The position numbers were made by a program, and so were the translations under genes. The notes below the pieces were generated by a model, which saw only the letters and a program-made list of their open reading frames with translations, made no database searches and was not told the origin of the DNA. From the NCBI RefSeq assembly GCF_001865065.1, contig NZ_MJGN01000010.1, forward strand, positions 80,053-144,052: a stretch of DNA of 64,000 nucleotides. The letters are read 5' to 3'. Numbering within the stretch: the stretch's first letter is position 1; the number at the start of each line of letters is the position of its first letter. Shown here piece after piece: positions 8,801 to 16,511 of this stretch. The stretch comes from Curtobacterium sp. MCBA15_008 (GTDB lineage: Bacteria > Actinomycetota > Actinomycetes > Actinomycetales > Microbacteriaceae).

Positions 8801-9245
8801 TGTACGCCCGCAGCACCGTGAAGCGGCGCTCGTCGTCGTTCCGGAACGTCACCGCGGCCGCGCCCCACGTCGTCTGGTCGTCGCCGCGCAGGTTCACGTC
8901 GCGCAGCGCGCCGGACTCCGGGTCGCGCCGCGTGTCCACCTTGCCGCGCAGGTAGGTCAGCAGGTTGCGCTGGTCAGCACTGCGCGCGCGCCCGGTCGTC
9001 GCGTCGTTCGAGGCGCCGTTGAACGGCACGTCGGACGGCATCATCACGGCCAGGTAGGCGTCCATCAGGGTGGACTTGCCGGTACCGGACGCCCCCGAGA
9101 TCAGGGTGGCGGTGCCGGAGAGCTCGACCTGACGGTGGCCGTGGAAACCACCCCAGTTCACGACCTGCATCGACTCGGCGCGCCACTGCGCGACGGTGTC
9201 GAAGAGCGCGGCCATCCCGTAGGCGTCGGTCACGGTGTCGGTCAT
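5880..9245 (-). CDS. jetC: JetC-like SMC-family ATPase (Wadjet / MksB type)
   Basis: A 1121-residue protein with the layout of an SbcC/SMC ATPase. Walker A GASGTGKST is at residues 51-59, long charged helical (coiled-coil-like) stretches span about 280-900, the ABC signature SGGETQ is at 1021-1026, and the Walker B segment FAPVFLDEAF is at 1051-1060. Together with a DUF4194-like and a DUF3375-like partner in the order A-B-C, this matches the JetC subunit of Wadjet, an SMC complex that extrudes and restricts circular plasmid DNA. The ATG start overlaps the jetB stop (ATGA), so translation is coupled. No JetD nuclease gene follows. Confidence 0.9.
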   Translation of the reverse strand: MTDTVTDAYGMAALFDTVAQWRAESMQVVNWGGFHGHRQVELSGTATLISGASGTGKSTLMDAYLAVMMPSDVPFNGASNDATTGRARSADQRNLLTYLRGKVDTRRDPESGALRDVNLRGDDQTTWGAAAVTFRNDDERRFTVLRAYIVPKRARGVGDIQMTMATVDDTFDLRRLEEFVPSRFHHLELTGRVPGLVIRDTYQELAYTLQTRLGIGDSGGGNRAMRLLARIQAGQHLPTVDALYKSLVLETPGTYEAADRALAHFSALDEAYEAMDTEERKVRILSPIVELHDEIARATAAAEALDGIATGAEVSPFAHWTASRKRALLDAEVARNGRERTASRAEVAAAEARHAAVEVELRDAEARLRDQGGNALGQLEDRIDRLTRERDAVVRTRTVFEERTAVLGSPVSSERSFTAIQRAAHEFLGAYAAARSDLDDRRDALTREEYPLLDRERSLRQERQSLEHRQGAMPLPMHEARLQMARAAGIDPSELPFVAELLDVLPGEERWRTAIESVLAPVARTLLVDQDRLAAFSEAIDALRLPVRIQFEGVPTGPHIDLDGDPSMVSGKLAIKSSPFSTWVRERIESDRTDARCVADASELGGGGRRVTESGQLRDGRRGAHGDRRQANVIGFTNEARVASVEQELASIAEDLATLEARRTDVAQDLAALDTIRAAHQHVVDVTWQAIDVDGLEGSLARLDQERHALLAADDGLRTLRESVARLRKALDEAADRRSAARLTVARLDERHAVLVDGQDAAAEILSRFDDTPESLPDAAQSRLLEETFEEVGAPDGIDGFDDATRRLRRRLEERLSQALDGAASASTALTLTFQRYQDAWPDPNLGTGVASYPDYHAILDQIVATGLHARRSEWRRRLSQWSGEDLVPLAGAFDRAVVEIEERLEPVNEILRELPFGANRDRLKIQIRRVTREDVTQFRRELRALSASVETELTDDVLETRFRRLRRFMAVIRPDTDAPRGRTTQRDAVLDVRRHMEITAVRYDTDGNDLGVYSSLGDKSGGETQELVAFIVGAALRYQLGDETRPRPRFAPVFLDEAFIKADSEFAGRAVTAWLRLGFQLVVSAPLDKVTALEPSMERLLSMRKHPDTGHSSITEIARV

Positions 9246-10045
9246 GCGTCCGTCTCGCCTTCGTCGTCGGTGTCGTCGGCCTGGAGGCGCGGGTCGTCCC
9301 CGTCGATCGGCTCACCATCCGGGGTGGTCGCGTCGGCGGACGTCGCGTCGGCGGTCGTCGCATCCGGCCGCGCTGCGTTCGTCCGCAGCCAGGTGTCGAG
9401 TTCGAGCAGCCGGTCGAGGGGGAGCAGCACCTCGACGACGCTCGCCACCCGGAAGCGGTCCGGGTCGGTGGTCTTCACCAGGATCCGCGCGGTGACGAGG
9501 CGCTCGATCGCCTTGGCCACCCGACCCTCGTCGCGCGTGCGGTCCGTGGCGGTCGCCGGACGGAACCCGGCGACGTGGCCGAGGATCTCGGAGCGGTCGA
9601 CGACGACCTGGTCCGGGCCCGGTCGTGTGTCCGCCCGCAGGCGCATCCGCAGGTAGACGAGGACGATCGTCTCCTCGCGGGTGTACGGCACGTCGCGGAG
9701 CAGCGTCGGGAACCCGCGGCGCTGGCTCTCCGAGCGGGCCTGGCGCTTCCACGCGACCTCGCGGTCGCGGTCCACGTGCAGTTCGAGGAACAGGTCGTTG
9801 AGGCGCGACCGCAGCTGGTGCTCCGCGTCGAGCACCGCACGCCACTCGTCGGCGTGCGTTCGCGCGCTCACGTACGCGTTGCGGAGGAGCGCGACGAGCG
9901 CACGGCGCTGCCGGTCGTCGAGCCGGCCCTCGTCGCCCTCGAAGAGGGCGAAGCTCGTCTCGTCACGGTCGTCGTCCTGCAGGACGGTCGTGGGGTCCTC
10001 GAAGGGGACGGTCTCGTCCACCGGTGCCGGCGTCGTGTCGCTCAC
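9242..10045 (-). CDS. jetB: JetB-like KITE subunit (DUF4194)
   Basis: A 267-residue protein. It starts at GTG 10045, overlapping the jetA stop (GTGA), and its own stop overlaps the jetC ATG. The core (about residues 35-235) contains LDDRQRRALVALLRNAYVS, FLELHVDRDREVAWKRQ and DVPYTREETIVLVYLRMRLR, which resemble DUF4194 winged-helix (KITE) proteins such as JetB/MksE. These bind the kleisin and the SMC neck. The N- and C-terminal ends are acidic and disordered-looking. Assignment rests on operon position plus these motifs. Confidence 0.85.
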   Translation of the reverse strand: MSDTTPAPVDETVPFEDPTTVLQDDDRDETSFALFEGDEGRLDDRQRRALVALLRNAYVSARTHADEWRAVLDAEHQLRSRLNDLFLELHVDRDREVAWKRQARSESQRRGFPTLLRDVPYTREETIVLVYLRMRLRADTRPGPDQVVVDRSEILGHVAGFRPATATDRTRDEGRVAKAIERLVTARILVKTTDPDRFRVASVVEVLLPLDRLLELDTWLRTNAARPDATTADATSADATTPDGEPIDGDDPRLQADDTDDEGETDA

Positions 10046-11592
10046 CGTGCCTCCTGTCCGTTCTGGTCGTCGGTCGTGTCGGGGGTGACCGCTCGGTGTT
10101 CGTCGTCGAGCGCCGCGGTCGGCATCCGGAAGGCGACCGCGCTGCCGTCCGGCCGCACCGTGTGGTGCAGGGCGACGCTCGCGGCGGCCTCGAAGTCCTC
10201 GTGCCCGGTCAGCAGGTGCGCCAGGCCGAACAGCTCGACCGGCCGGCGCTGCTCGGGCGGCAGGCCGTGGAAGGCCTCGACGCTCGTGTCCGCCTCGGCG
10301 AACCGCAGGGCTGCCCGGAGCTCGGTGAGGAGCGGGCCGCCGTGGCGGCGGAGCGTCTCGACGTCGAGGTCCTCGAACACGTCGTCGTCCGGCTCCTCGA
10401 TGGGCGGCGGTACCGATTCGGCGTCCGGGTCGTAGAAGCGTTCGCGGAGGGTGCCGACCTCGGCGGTCGCCGGGAGCAGCCCGAGCGGGAGCCGATCGCG
10501 GGCAGACCCCTCGTCCATCCAGGTCGCCAGGCCGCGGTTGATCGACCGGATGACGGCGTCGAGCTCACGGTCGCGGACGACGTCGTGCGCCACGATCTGG
10601 TCGCGGAGCGTCGCAGTGAGCTGCCGGCGCTGGGCGAGGACGTCCTCGATGCCCTGGCGGAGGATGCTCACCGTGTTCCGGAAGGCCCGGCGCTCCGCCG
10701 CCCCGAGGGAGTCGGCGAACGGGTGGGCGAGGATCGTGGCGATGTCCTCACGGAGCCGCAGGAGCAGGGCGTCGTCGCGCAGCAGCTCGAAGGCCCCTTC
10801 GAAGGCGCGGCCCTCCGGCGTCGCCTCCATCAGGTTGTCGGTGCGGGCGAGGTAGTCGTCGAGGATCTCGCCGATCGGACGGACCTCTTGCCGGAAGTCC
10901 TCGACGATCGAGCGGTGCATCGTCGCCACCGCTTCCTCGACGCGCTTGAAGTCGCTCGGGAGCTGCCGGATGAGGTCGGAGATGTTCGTGTAGCCGTCGC
11001 GCATCCGAGCGTCGTCCACCGTGTCCACGTCGCCCCGCTCGAGCCGCTCGCGCTCGGCCTGCAGCTCGGCGATCTGCGCGTCGATGCGACGGATCTGCAC
11101 GTCGGGGTCCGGCTCGGCGCGGGCGGCCCAGCGGTGCACCGCGTCGACGATCATCGCGAGCCGGCTCTCGCTGATGAGTGCACGGTCGGAGGACAGCGCG
11201 TCGACGAGGGACAGCGCCTCGAGCGCGTGGCTCGTCAGGGAGTACTGCTCGTCGCCGTCGGGGGAGTTGGACCGGACGAGCCACTGCGCCGCGACCCACT
11301 CACGGCAGAGCGCACGGCCGTTCGGGCGTGCGTCCGGTTCGCCGGGCTGCCCCTGCTGCTCGTTCGGTGCCTGCTCGCTCGCGGGCACGCGGGCGCCGGT
11401 GGCCTGCAGGCGTGCGACGTGCTCCTCGACCTGCAGGTGCATCCGGTCCGCGGGGACGTACTGCACGTCGCGGTCGAACACCGTGCGGAACACCGCGAGG
11501 ACCGTGGCGCTCGTGGGGCGGGACATCAGCCGCAGGGTCGGACGGTCGAGGACCGCTCGGACCCGGGCGAACTCGAGGTCGACGTCGGTCAT
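10042..11592 (-). CDS. jetA: JetA-like kleisin subunit (DUF3375)
   Basis: A 516-residue protein, ATG 11592, first gene of the operon. It begins MTDVDLEFARVRAVLDRPTL and has MSRPTSATVLAVFRTVFDRD, then CREWVAAQWLVRS, and long helical middle sections, as in DUF3375 proteins (JetA, also called MksF-type kleisin). It would bridge the two JetC heads and hold JetB. Acidic runs such as EPDDDVFEDLDVETL near residue 400 separate the N-terminal part from the C-terminal winged-helix-like end. The roughly 200 bases upstream contain no obvious operator. Confidence 0.87.
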   Translation of the reverse strand: MTDVDLEFARVRAVLDRPTLRLMSRPTSATVLAVFRTVFDRDVQYVPADRMHLQVEEHVARLQATGARVPASEQAPNEQQGQPGEPDARPNGRALCREWVAAQWLVRSNSPDGDEQYSLTSHALEALSLVDALSSDRALISESRLAMIVDAVHRWAARAEPDPDVQIRRIDAQIAELQAERERLERGDVDTVDDARMRDGYTNISDLIRQLPSDFKRVEEAVATMHRSIVEDFRQEVRPIGEILDDYLARTDNLMEATPEGRAFEGAFELLRDDALLLRLREDIATILAHPFADSLGAAERRAFRNTVSILRQGIEDVLAQRRQLTATLRDQIVAHDVVRDRELDAVIRSINRGLATWMDEGSARDRLPLGLLPATAEVGTLRERFYDPDAESVPPPIEEPDDDVFEDLDVETLRRHGGPLLTELRAALRFAEADTSVEAFHGLPPEQRRPVELFGLAHLLTGHEDFEAAASVALHHTVRPDGSAVAFRMPTAALDDEHRAVTPDTTDDQNGQEAR

Positions 11593-11752
11593 GCGGGCAC
11601 GCCCGGTGTGTCGGTGCCCTGGCTCAGAGCGGTCCTCCTGGTCTGGGGTGGCCGCGATGGCCGCCGGCGATGTCCGCGTGGGTGCGCGTGCGGTGCCGCG
11701 CGGTGTCGATCCTGCACGGTGGGAGCGCGACCGGCCAAATCCCGTGGCGTGG

Positions 11753-11789
11753 CGAGTCGGTGCTGCGCCCGGGGCGCAGCACCGACTCG
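11753..11789 (-). terminator. Hairpin terminator candidate after the metalloprotease gene
   Basis: An almost perfect inverted repeat with arms CGAGTCGGTGCTGCGCC at 11753-11769 and GGCGCAGCACCGACTCG at 11773-11789 and a 3-base loop. It lies directly after the stop of the minus-strand metalloprotease gene (stop at 11796-11798). No T-run follows, which is common for hairpin terminators in high-GC actinobacteria. Confidence 0.75.
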
Positions 11790-11795
11790 ACCTGC

Positions 11796-13001
11796 TCAGT
11801 GTGCGTGCGCGGCGCGCTCACGCCCCTTGGAGAGATCGGCTGCTTCGCTCGCCGTGAGCTCCGAGACGACGTGCGGCTTCGCCCGCTCCGCCTTCTCGAC
11901 CGGGATGCTGATGTTCGCCCAGTCGTCGTAGCCCTCCAGGACCTGGAACTCGTCATCCCAGCTCATGTCGTACTCGACTGCGGTTCCGATCGACTTGTCA
12001 TCGTTCCAGTCGAGCGGCTTGTCCGCGGTCCCCGACGAACCCTTGAAGTAGCCCGAGGGCGTGATCCAGTACGTCGCGAAGTCGGCGGCGTCCGGACCGA
12101 GACCCTTCCGCTCGTCGAGCGCCCGCTCGTCGAGGGAGGGCAGCTTGCGGTCGGAGTAGTCCCAGAAGGCCTTGCCGTCGGCGGTCTCCAGGCCGTCGAT
12201 CTGGAAGGTGTAGTTCATCACGCTCAGGTAGTTCGGCTTGTAGTTGACCCAAGCGTCACCTCCCCCGTGGCCGAGCCCGAGGGTGTGGCCGAGCTCGTGG
12301 ACGAACGTCCCCATCTTGGCGTCGTCGGAGGCGTTCGCCCAGTGGGTCGGCCCCATCGTGACCAGGAAGACGTCCCCGCTCATGTACGCCTGCCCGCTGC
12401 TGTCGGTGTCGCCGTAGGAGTCGGCCCACCACATGTACCGGAAGATGCCGCGCCGGTCGGGGTCGCTGTTGTCGTCTCGGGCGGCTTCCACATCATCGAC
12501 GACGTCGATCGGATCGGTGCGGTGCACTTCGCTCCCGCCTCCGAGGTCGTACTTCGCCCCACCGGCGTCTCCCGCGTCGAGGTGGAGGACGATGCCGTCG
12601 CGGCCGTCCGGGTTGGAGACCGGCGCCTTGGCGAACATCGCGACGGCCTTGTCGTACACCGCCGTCGACGGGAGCATCCCGGGCAGGTAGTCCGTCTCGA
12701 CGAACATGTCCTTGTGCCGAGGATCAGCACCCATCGCCGGGAGGTCGACGTCCACCTTGCCGTCCCCGTCGGCGTCGTACCCGTTCGACTCCCAGTCGTC
12801 GAGGAGTCCATCGCCGTCGCTGTCGCGCTGCGGTGAGGGCTCAGGGACCGGAGTCGTCGGCACCCGGCCGTTCGCGCCCGTGATCGGGCCGAACCCGCTG
12901 ACGCCGTTCTCACCGAAGGCCTGAGCGGGCGTCGCGAGCAGGGCGACGAGTCCCGCCGCGCAGACCGCGGACGCGATCGTGATCTTCTTCTTCCGTGCCA
13001 T
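11796..13001 (-). CDS. Secreted zinc metalloprotease of the metzincin type
   Basis: A 401-residue protein with an N-terminal signal peptide (MARKKK, then a hydrophobic stretch ending in TPAQA-FG at about residue 28). Residues 60-83 (DSDGDGLLDDWESNG, then DADGDGKVDVD) are calcium-binding EF-hand-like or thrombospondin type 3-like loops. The zinc site HELGHTLGLGH is at 235-245 with a Met-turn candidate SVMNY about 15 residues later, which defines a metzincin. It probably degrades extracellular protein; the substrate is unknown. The gene stands alone with a strong hairpin after it. Confidence 0.88.
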   Translation of the reverse strand: MARKKKITIASAVCAAGLVALLATPAQAFGENGVSGFGPITGANGRVPTTPVPEPSPQRDSDGDGLLDDWESNGYDADGDGKVDVDLPAMGADPRHKDMFVETDYLPGMLPSTAVYDKAVAMFAKAPVSNPDGRDGIVLHLDAGDAGGAKYDLGGGSEVHRTDPIDVVDDVEAARDDNSDPDRRGIFRYMWWADSYGDTDSSGQAYMSGDVFLVTMGPTHWANASDDAKMGTFVHELGHTLGLGHGGGDAWVNYKPNYLSVMNYTFQIDGLETADGKAFWDYSDRKLPSLDERALDERKGLGPDAADFATYWITPSGYFKGSSGTADKPLDWNDDKSIGTAVEYDMSWDDEFQVLEGYDDWANISIPVEKAERAKPHVVSELTASEAADLSKGRERAAHAH

Positions 13002-13098
13002 GTCATTCCTTGCTGGTCGATGCTCGGAGAGTGAGCACCACCAGGATCAGGTGTGACATTTCATATGTCAAAAGCGACTCGCCGGATCGCTGTACACG

Positions 13099-13133
13099 AA
13101 GAAACCCCCCGACTCGTTGTCGGGGGGTTTCTT
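13099..13133 (-). terminator. Terminator after tRNA-Val(CAC)
   Basis: Arms AAGAAACCCCCCGAC (13099-13113) and GTCGGGGGGTTTCTT (13119-13133) with a 5-base loop. It begins 2 bases past the encoded CCA of the minus-strand tRNA-Val and ends in TTTCTT, so it is a convincing intrinsic terminator. The symmetry means it could also work on the plus strand. Confidence 0.85.
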
Positions 13134-13135
13134 GG

Positions 13136-13211
13136 TGGTGGGCGATACCAGACTCGAACTGATGACCTCTTCGGTGTGAACGAAGCGCGCTACCAACTGC
13201 GCCAATCGCCC
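13136..13211 (-). tRNA. tRNA-Val(CAC), CCA encoded
   Basis: On the minus strand the acceptor stem is GGGCGAT (13211-13205) paired with ATCGCCC (13146-13140), discriminator A at 13139, then CCA. The anticodon stem CTTCG/CGAAG encloses the loop TTCACAC, giving anticodon CAC for valine GUG codons. The T-arm GTTCGAGTC is present. A terminator follows immediately. Confidence 0.93.
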
Positions 13212-13371
13212 CATGCACTTGCGTGCGGATCGATACTAGCGGATGTCGCGAGGTGGATCGAACGCGGCGCGCCTCCCGGGTGTGGCGAGACCGCCCGACG
13301 CCCCGACTGCCGCGCATCACCGCGGCTCGATCCGCATGAACACGGGGGACACGCCCGGTGAACGGGAACGA

Positions 13372-13401
13372 TTTTGGTGGAACGGCGCGGGTTCGTATAG
13401 A
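13372..13401 (+). promoter_or_regulatory. Candidate promoter of tRNA-Gly(GCC)
   Basis: TTTTGG (13372-13377) and TATAGA (13396-13401) are separated by 18 bases and lie 58 bases upstream of the tRNA-Gly 5' end. This AT-rich patch stands out in otherwise 70 percent GC DNA and fits a housekeeping sigma promoter. Confidence 0.5.
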
Positions 13402-13459
13402 GTTTACGACGTCGCCGCGAGAGCGGGCCGACGGACGGACGTGACTCTGGTCACGTCTT

Positions 13460-13531
13460 GCGGATGTGGCGCAGTGGTAGCGCATCACCTTGCCAAGGTG
13501 AGGGTCGCGAGTTCGAATCTCGTCATCCGCT
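13460..13531 (+). tRNA. tRNA-Gly(GCC), copy 1
   Basis: Acceptor stem GCGGATG (13460-13466) pairs with CATCCGC (13524-13530), discriminator T at 13531. The anticodon stem TCACC/GGTGA encloses TTGCCAA, anticodon GCC. CCA is not encoded. The 72-base gene is identical to the copy at 40164-40235. Confidence 0.95.
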
Positions 13532-13613
13532 CGAGTGTGGGGCTCCTCGGAGTCCTACGACTCACCAGAGGGTATCCCACCGTTCGGGTACTCACGGAGA
13601 CGTGAACCTCGAT

Positions 13614-13687
13614 GGTGGGGTGGCCGAGAGGCTAGGCAGCGGCCTGCAAAGCCGTCCACGCGGGTTCGAATCCCGTCCCCACCTCCA
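13614..13687 (+). tRNA. tRNA-Cys(GCA), CCA encoded
   Basis: Acceptor GGTGGGG (13614-13620) pairs with CCCCACC (13677-13683), discriminator T, then CCA at 13685-13687. The anticodon loop CTGCAAA gives GCA for cysteine, and the T-loop is GGGTTCGAATCCC. It lies about 80 bases after tRNA-Gly and may be cotranscribed with it. Confidence 0.95.
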
Positions 13688-13735
13688 GTTCCACCCTCCA
13701 AGACCCTGCACGGACTCCGGTTCAGACAGGGACTT

Positions 13736-13810
13736 GGGCGATTGGCGCAGCGGTAGCGCGCTTCCCTGACACGGAAGAGGTCACTGGTTCGATCCCAGTA
13801 TCGCCCACCA
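13736..13810 (+). tRNA. tRNA-Val(GAC), CCA encoded
   Basis: Acceptor GGGCGAT (13736-13742) pairs with ATCGCCC (13800-13806), discriminator A and CCA to 13810. The anticodon stem CTTCC/GGAAG encloses CTGACAC, anticodon GAC. It closely resembles the minus-strand tRNA-Val(CAC) at 13136-13211 in its acceptor and D arms, so the two may be diverged duplicates. Confidence 0.95.
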
Positions 13811-13812
13811 CA

Positions 13813-13854
13813 GAAAGCCCCCGGCGGGACCACCAGGTCCGGCCGGGGGCTTTC
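13813..13854 (+). terminator. Terminator of the tRNA-Gly/Cys/Val group
   Basis: Arms GAAAGCCCCCGGC (13813-13825) and GCCGGGGGCTTTC (13842-13854) begin 2 bases after the tRNA-Val CCA. The G/C-rich stem ends in CTTTCGTCGTT, a weak T-rich tail. Confidence 0.85.
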
Positions 13855-14135
13855 GTCGTTCACGGGGGTGGCCGCACGGACGGATCCGCGGACTCGGCAC
13901 GGCGGTTCCCGCGGCTGTGTTCCCTGCGTCGGTCCCGATTGGTCGGCCCGTGGTTTCCCGACAACCGACCAGCGTGGGCAGTCGCCGTGCCACGGACGCG
14001 CCGCGCCTCTTCGGCAGCGCCCAGCGGCCGGGACGACCTCGGTACGGTGTGTTGACGGACTTGGGACGGGGAACCCCGCCTGACCCCGCCGCGTCTGGCG
14101 GTACCGTGAAGGCACAGCACTCTCGGGGGAGCAGC
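13855..14135. other. Intergenic region with no identified gene
   Basis: This 281-base stretch separates the tRNA terminator from the small membrane gene at 14136. The open frames that cross it lack convincing starts and protein-like composition. It presumably contains the promoter for the two-gene unit beginning at 14136, but no clear -10/-35 pair or operator palindrome is visible. Confidence 0.5.
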
Positions 14136-14267
14136 ATGAGCACGTACTGTCCACACGGACACCGTCCGTCCGCCGATGTCCTCATCGACGCAGTCACCGC
14201 CGCACTGCTGGTCGGCGGGGCGGGCACCGTCGTCGTCTCGTACCTCACGCTCGGTCTCCGCCGTTGA
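14136..14267 (+). CDS. Small membrane protein, 43 residues
   Basis: ATG 14136 is preceded by GGGGGA about 7 bases upstream. The product begins MSTYCPHGHRPSADVLIDAV and continues into one hydrophobic helix, then GLRR. A CPHGH motif near the N-terminus could bind a metal. The stop TGA overlaps the TTG start of the next gene (TTGA at 14264-14267), so the two are translationally coupled, which supports both starts. Function unknown. Confidence 0.6.
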   Translation: MSTYCPHGHRPSADVLIDAVTAALLVGGAGTVVVSYLTLGLRR

Positions 14268-15409
14268 CAGCGGAAACGCGGCCGGACGTCATCATCGACA
14301 CAAGTGCTGCTGCCGCGGTACGCACCCCGCCGGGGCTGCGGGTGTTCGGCGCCGTGTACACACTCGTGTACACCTTCGGCGTCATCGCCTACATCGCCGT
14401 CTCCGTCTACTACGACGCGTTCGACCACCGCAGTCAGGGTGAGTCGTTCCTGCTCGCGGCCGCGTGGGTGCTCCCGTTCCCCATCGTCGCGCACCTGCTC
14501 CACTTCGTCCTGTACCGGAGCAGCCGCCAGCGCCGGCAGGCGACCGCTCGGCGGACCGCAACCCAGATCGTCGCCGAGGCAACTCGCGCCGGGTACCCGC
14601 CCCTCGATGCCCGGCAGGTAGAGCGGATGCTCCTCGCGGAGGACAACGGTCCCGCCCCGTTCACCGGGACGGGCAAGGAGCCGCACCAGTCCCTCCGGCG
14701 ATGGGACCTCCCCACCGACGATCCGTCGTTCGTCGTCACCGCGATCCGCGGCGGCACACCGGAGAGCATCCGCCTCAGCGCCGCGTCGTCGTCGAACCGG
14801 AGTCACGACGCTGCCGCAGCGCACCGAGCCCGATCCGGCGTTCGGCTCCTCGGTGCGTACCGGTCGGACCTCACCGCAGTGTCGGTGTCCTCACGCCTCG
14901 GCGGGCTGCCCACCGTTCCCGACGGATTCGACTGGCCGACCTGTGCCGAACACCACGAGCCGATGCAGTTCACCGCGCAGCTCGAGCACGAGGGCAGCCT
15001 CATCCTCGTCTTCATCTGCCAGGCAGACCCGGGCTCCTGCCCGTCCTGGGACCCGGACGCCGGGTCCAACGCTGCCGTCGTCGTCGGTGGACGCGACCTG
15101 CACCCGGCCGGACGACCGGCATCACCGTCCGGCACCGCCGTGCTGACGGGTGAACCGTGGCTCCTCGGCGTGCACCAGGCAGCCGCGGACGACTACTACG
15201 ACGCGTTGGCCGAAGCGCGCTCCGACGGTGTCTCGGTCGCCGGCCAGTGGGGCGGGAACCCGGCGTGGATCCAGAACGACGAGACGCCGGGCGGATACCG
15301 GTTCGTCGCGATGCTCGACGAGGACCCCCTCGGCGTGAACTTCGGCGGCGGCTCCGCGTACGTCTTCGCCGACGGCCACGGTCACGCGAAGGTCCTCACG
15401 CAGACGTAG
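14264..15409 (+). CDS. Membrane-anchored protein with a DUF1963 (YwqG)-like domain
   Basis: A 381-residue protein starting at TTG 14264, overlapping the preceding stop. Two transmembrane helices are predicted (about residues 27-48 and 63-85: FGAVYTLVYTFGVIAYIAVS and LLAAAWVLPFPIVAHLLHFV). The C-terminal half has SSRLGGLPTVPDGFDWPTC, MQFTAQLEHEGSLILVFICQ and WIQNDETPGGYRFVAMLDED, the pattern of DUF1963/YwqG proteins, whose biochemical role is not well established. The neighbours to 18704 are also uncharacterised and mostly membrane-associated. Confidence 0.6.
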   Translation: MTAETRPDVIIDTSAAAAVRTPPGLRVFGAVYTLVYTFGVIAYIAVSVYYDAFDHRSQGESFLLAAAWVLPFPIVAHLLHFVLYRSSRQRRQATARRTATQIVAEATRAGYPPLDARQVERMLLAEDNGPAPFTGTGKEPHQSLRRWDLPTDDPSFVVTAIRGGTPESIRLSAASSSNRSHDAAAAHRARSGVRLLGAYRSDLTAVSVSSRLGGLPTVPDGFDWPTCAEHHEPMQFTAQLEHEGSLILVFICQADPGSCPSWDPDAGSNAAVVVGGRDLHPAGRPASPSGTAVLTGEPWLLGVHQAAADDYYDALAEARSDGVSVAGQWGGNPAWIQNDETPGGYRFVAMLDEDPLGVNFGGGSAYVFADGHGHAKVLTQT

Positions 15410-15536
15410 ACCGAACCGCGAGGTTCCGCTCCGGTCGACGCATCCCGAGCGGCAGGGATCAGGGGCCGGCCGGGCGAGTCCGCGCCCGCAGCAGTACGGC
15501 AGGCGGCGTGACACCCGCGCCGCATAGGATCCGCCC

Positions 15537-16511
15537 GTGGGGATCTTCGACAAGTGGCGGCGGCGGAAGCCGGACGACAGCATCGACCAGACCGAGTACG
15601 ACATCCTCGACGAGGTCGAACCCGACGAGCAGATGATCGACGAAACGGTCACCGAGCAGATGCTGCCCGGGTTCCGCCGCTTCGACGACGTCGTCGAAAC
15701 AGTCGTCGAGTGGTACGAGGACGACGCACCGGACGTTGACGAGCTCCGCCGCACTGTCCTCGAGCGCACCCGTCTCATCTGGGATGCCCGTCGGCAGGAG
15801 GAAGCAACCCGGGACGGGCGCAGCAGCCAGTACGACCGTCTGCAGTTCGCCTTCGCGGAGCTCGCCCGCGACGGCTTCGTCACCGGGATGAACCTCGGCG
15901 TCGACCAGAGCGACGGGTTCCTCGAAGCACGTGACCGGCGAACTCCGGACGAGACCGCACCCGACGGACACCGAGAGTGGGCGTACGTGTACTTCCACGA
16001 GCAGGACACGGACGGGCTCGCCCTGGACCGGTGCGTTCTCCGCCTCGCGTACGGGTCGTTCCGACCGGCACCTGACATCGACCCCGACCTGGTCGCGAGG
16101 TCGATGCTCTCCACCCGCGGTGAAGCAGCCATCAACGAACGGTCCCAGCTGACCGCCGGGGAACGAGTCGCCAGCGTCCTCGCCGACCGAGGGTTCGACA
16201 TCCACTGGGACGGCACCCCCAGCATGCGCATCGGCGTCGTCATCGACCATTGGCGGAAACCGCTGCCGTTCACCGACCTCGAAGAAGCCCGCGCGGTCGT
16301 CGCCAACGAACGCCTGCGAGTCCTCTGGCCCGGAGAGCGGGGAACCGCCGACGCGACAGCGCTTGACGAAGAGGACGGCCGCTGGCACGTCTGGGCAACC
16401 GACGAGAAAGCCGGCGCCTGGTCCGACGGCTCCTGGCACGACGACGTCGGCCATGCGCTCGACCGGTTCATCAGCATCGCCCGGTCGAACCAGCGACGTC
16501 CGCTGCGTTAG
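15537..16511 (+). CDS. Conserved hypothetical protein, DUF6891-like
   Basis: A 324-residue acidic, soluble-looking protein starting at GTG 15537 (MGIFDKWRRRKPDD). The central part (VLERTRLIWDARRQEEA, YDRLQFAFAELARDGFVTGMN, ARSMLSTRGEAA) resembles proteins annotated DUF6891, but I cannot confirm this without a search. No signal peptide or membrane segment. It overlaps the convergent gene at 16508 by four bases, an unusual tail-to-tail overlap. Confidence 0.55.
   Translation: MGIFDKWRRRKPDDSIDQTEYDILDEVEPDEQMIDETVTEQMLPGFRRFDDVVETVVEWYEDDAPDVDELRRTVLERTRLIWDARRQEEATRDGRSSQYDRLQFAFAELARDGFVTGMNLGVDQSDGFLEARDRRTPDETAPDGHREWAYVYFHEQDTDGLALDRCVLRLAYGSFRPAPDIDPDLVARSMLSTRGEAAINERSQLTAGERVASVLADRGFDIHWDGTPSMRIGVVIDHWRKPLPFTDLEEARAVVANERLRVLWPGERGTADATALDEEDGRWHVWATDEKAGAWSDGSWHDDVGHALDRFISIARSNQRRPLR

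Noticed and set aside
5910..9656. Plus-strand frame of about 1248 codons opposite jetC.
   Set aside because: Shadow of the jetC and jetB coding sequence; no protein family pattern and no ribosome binding site.
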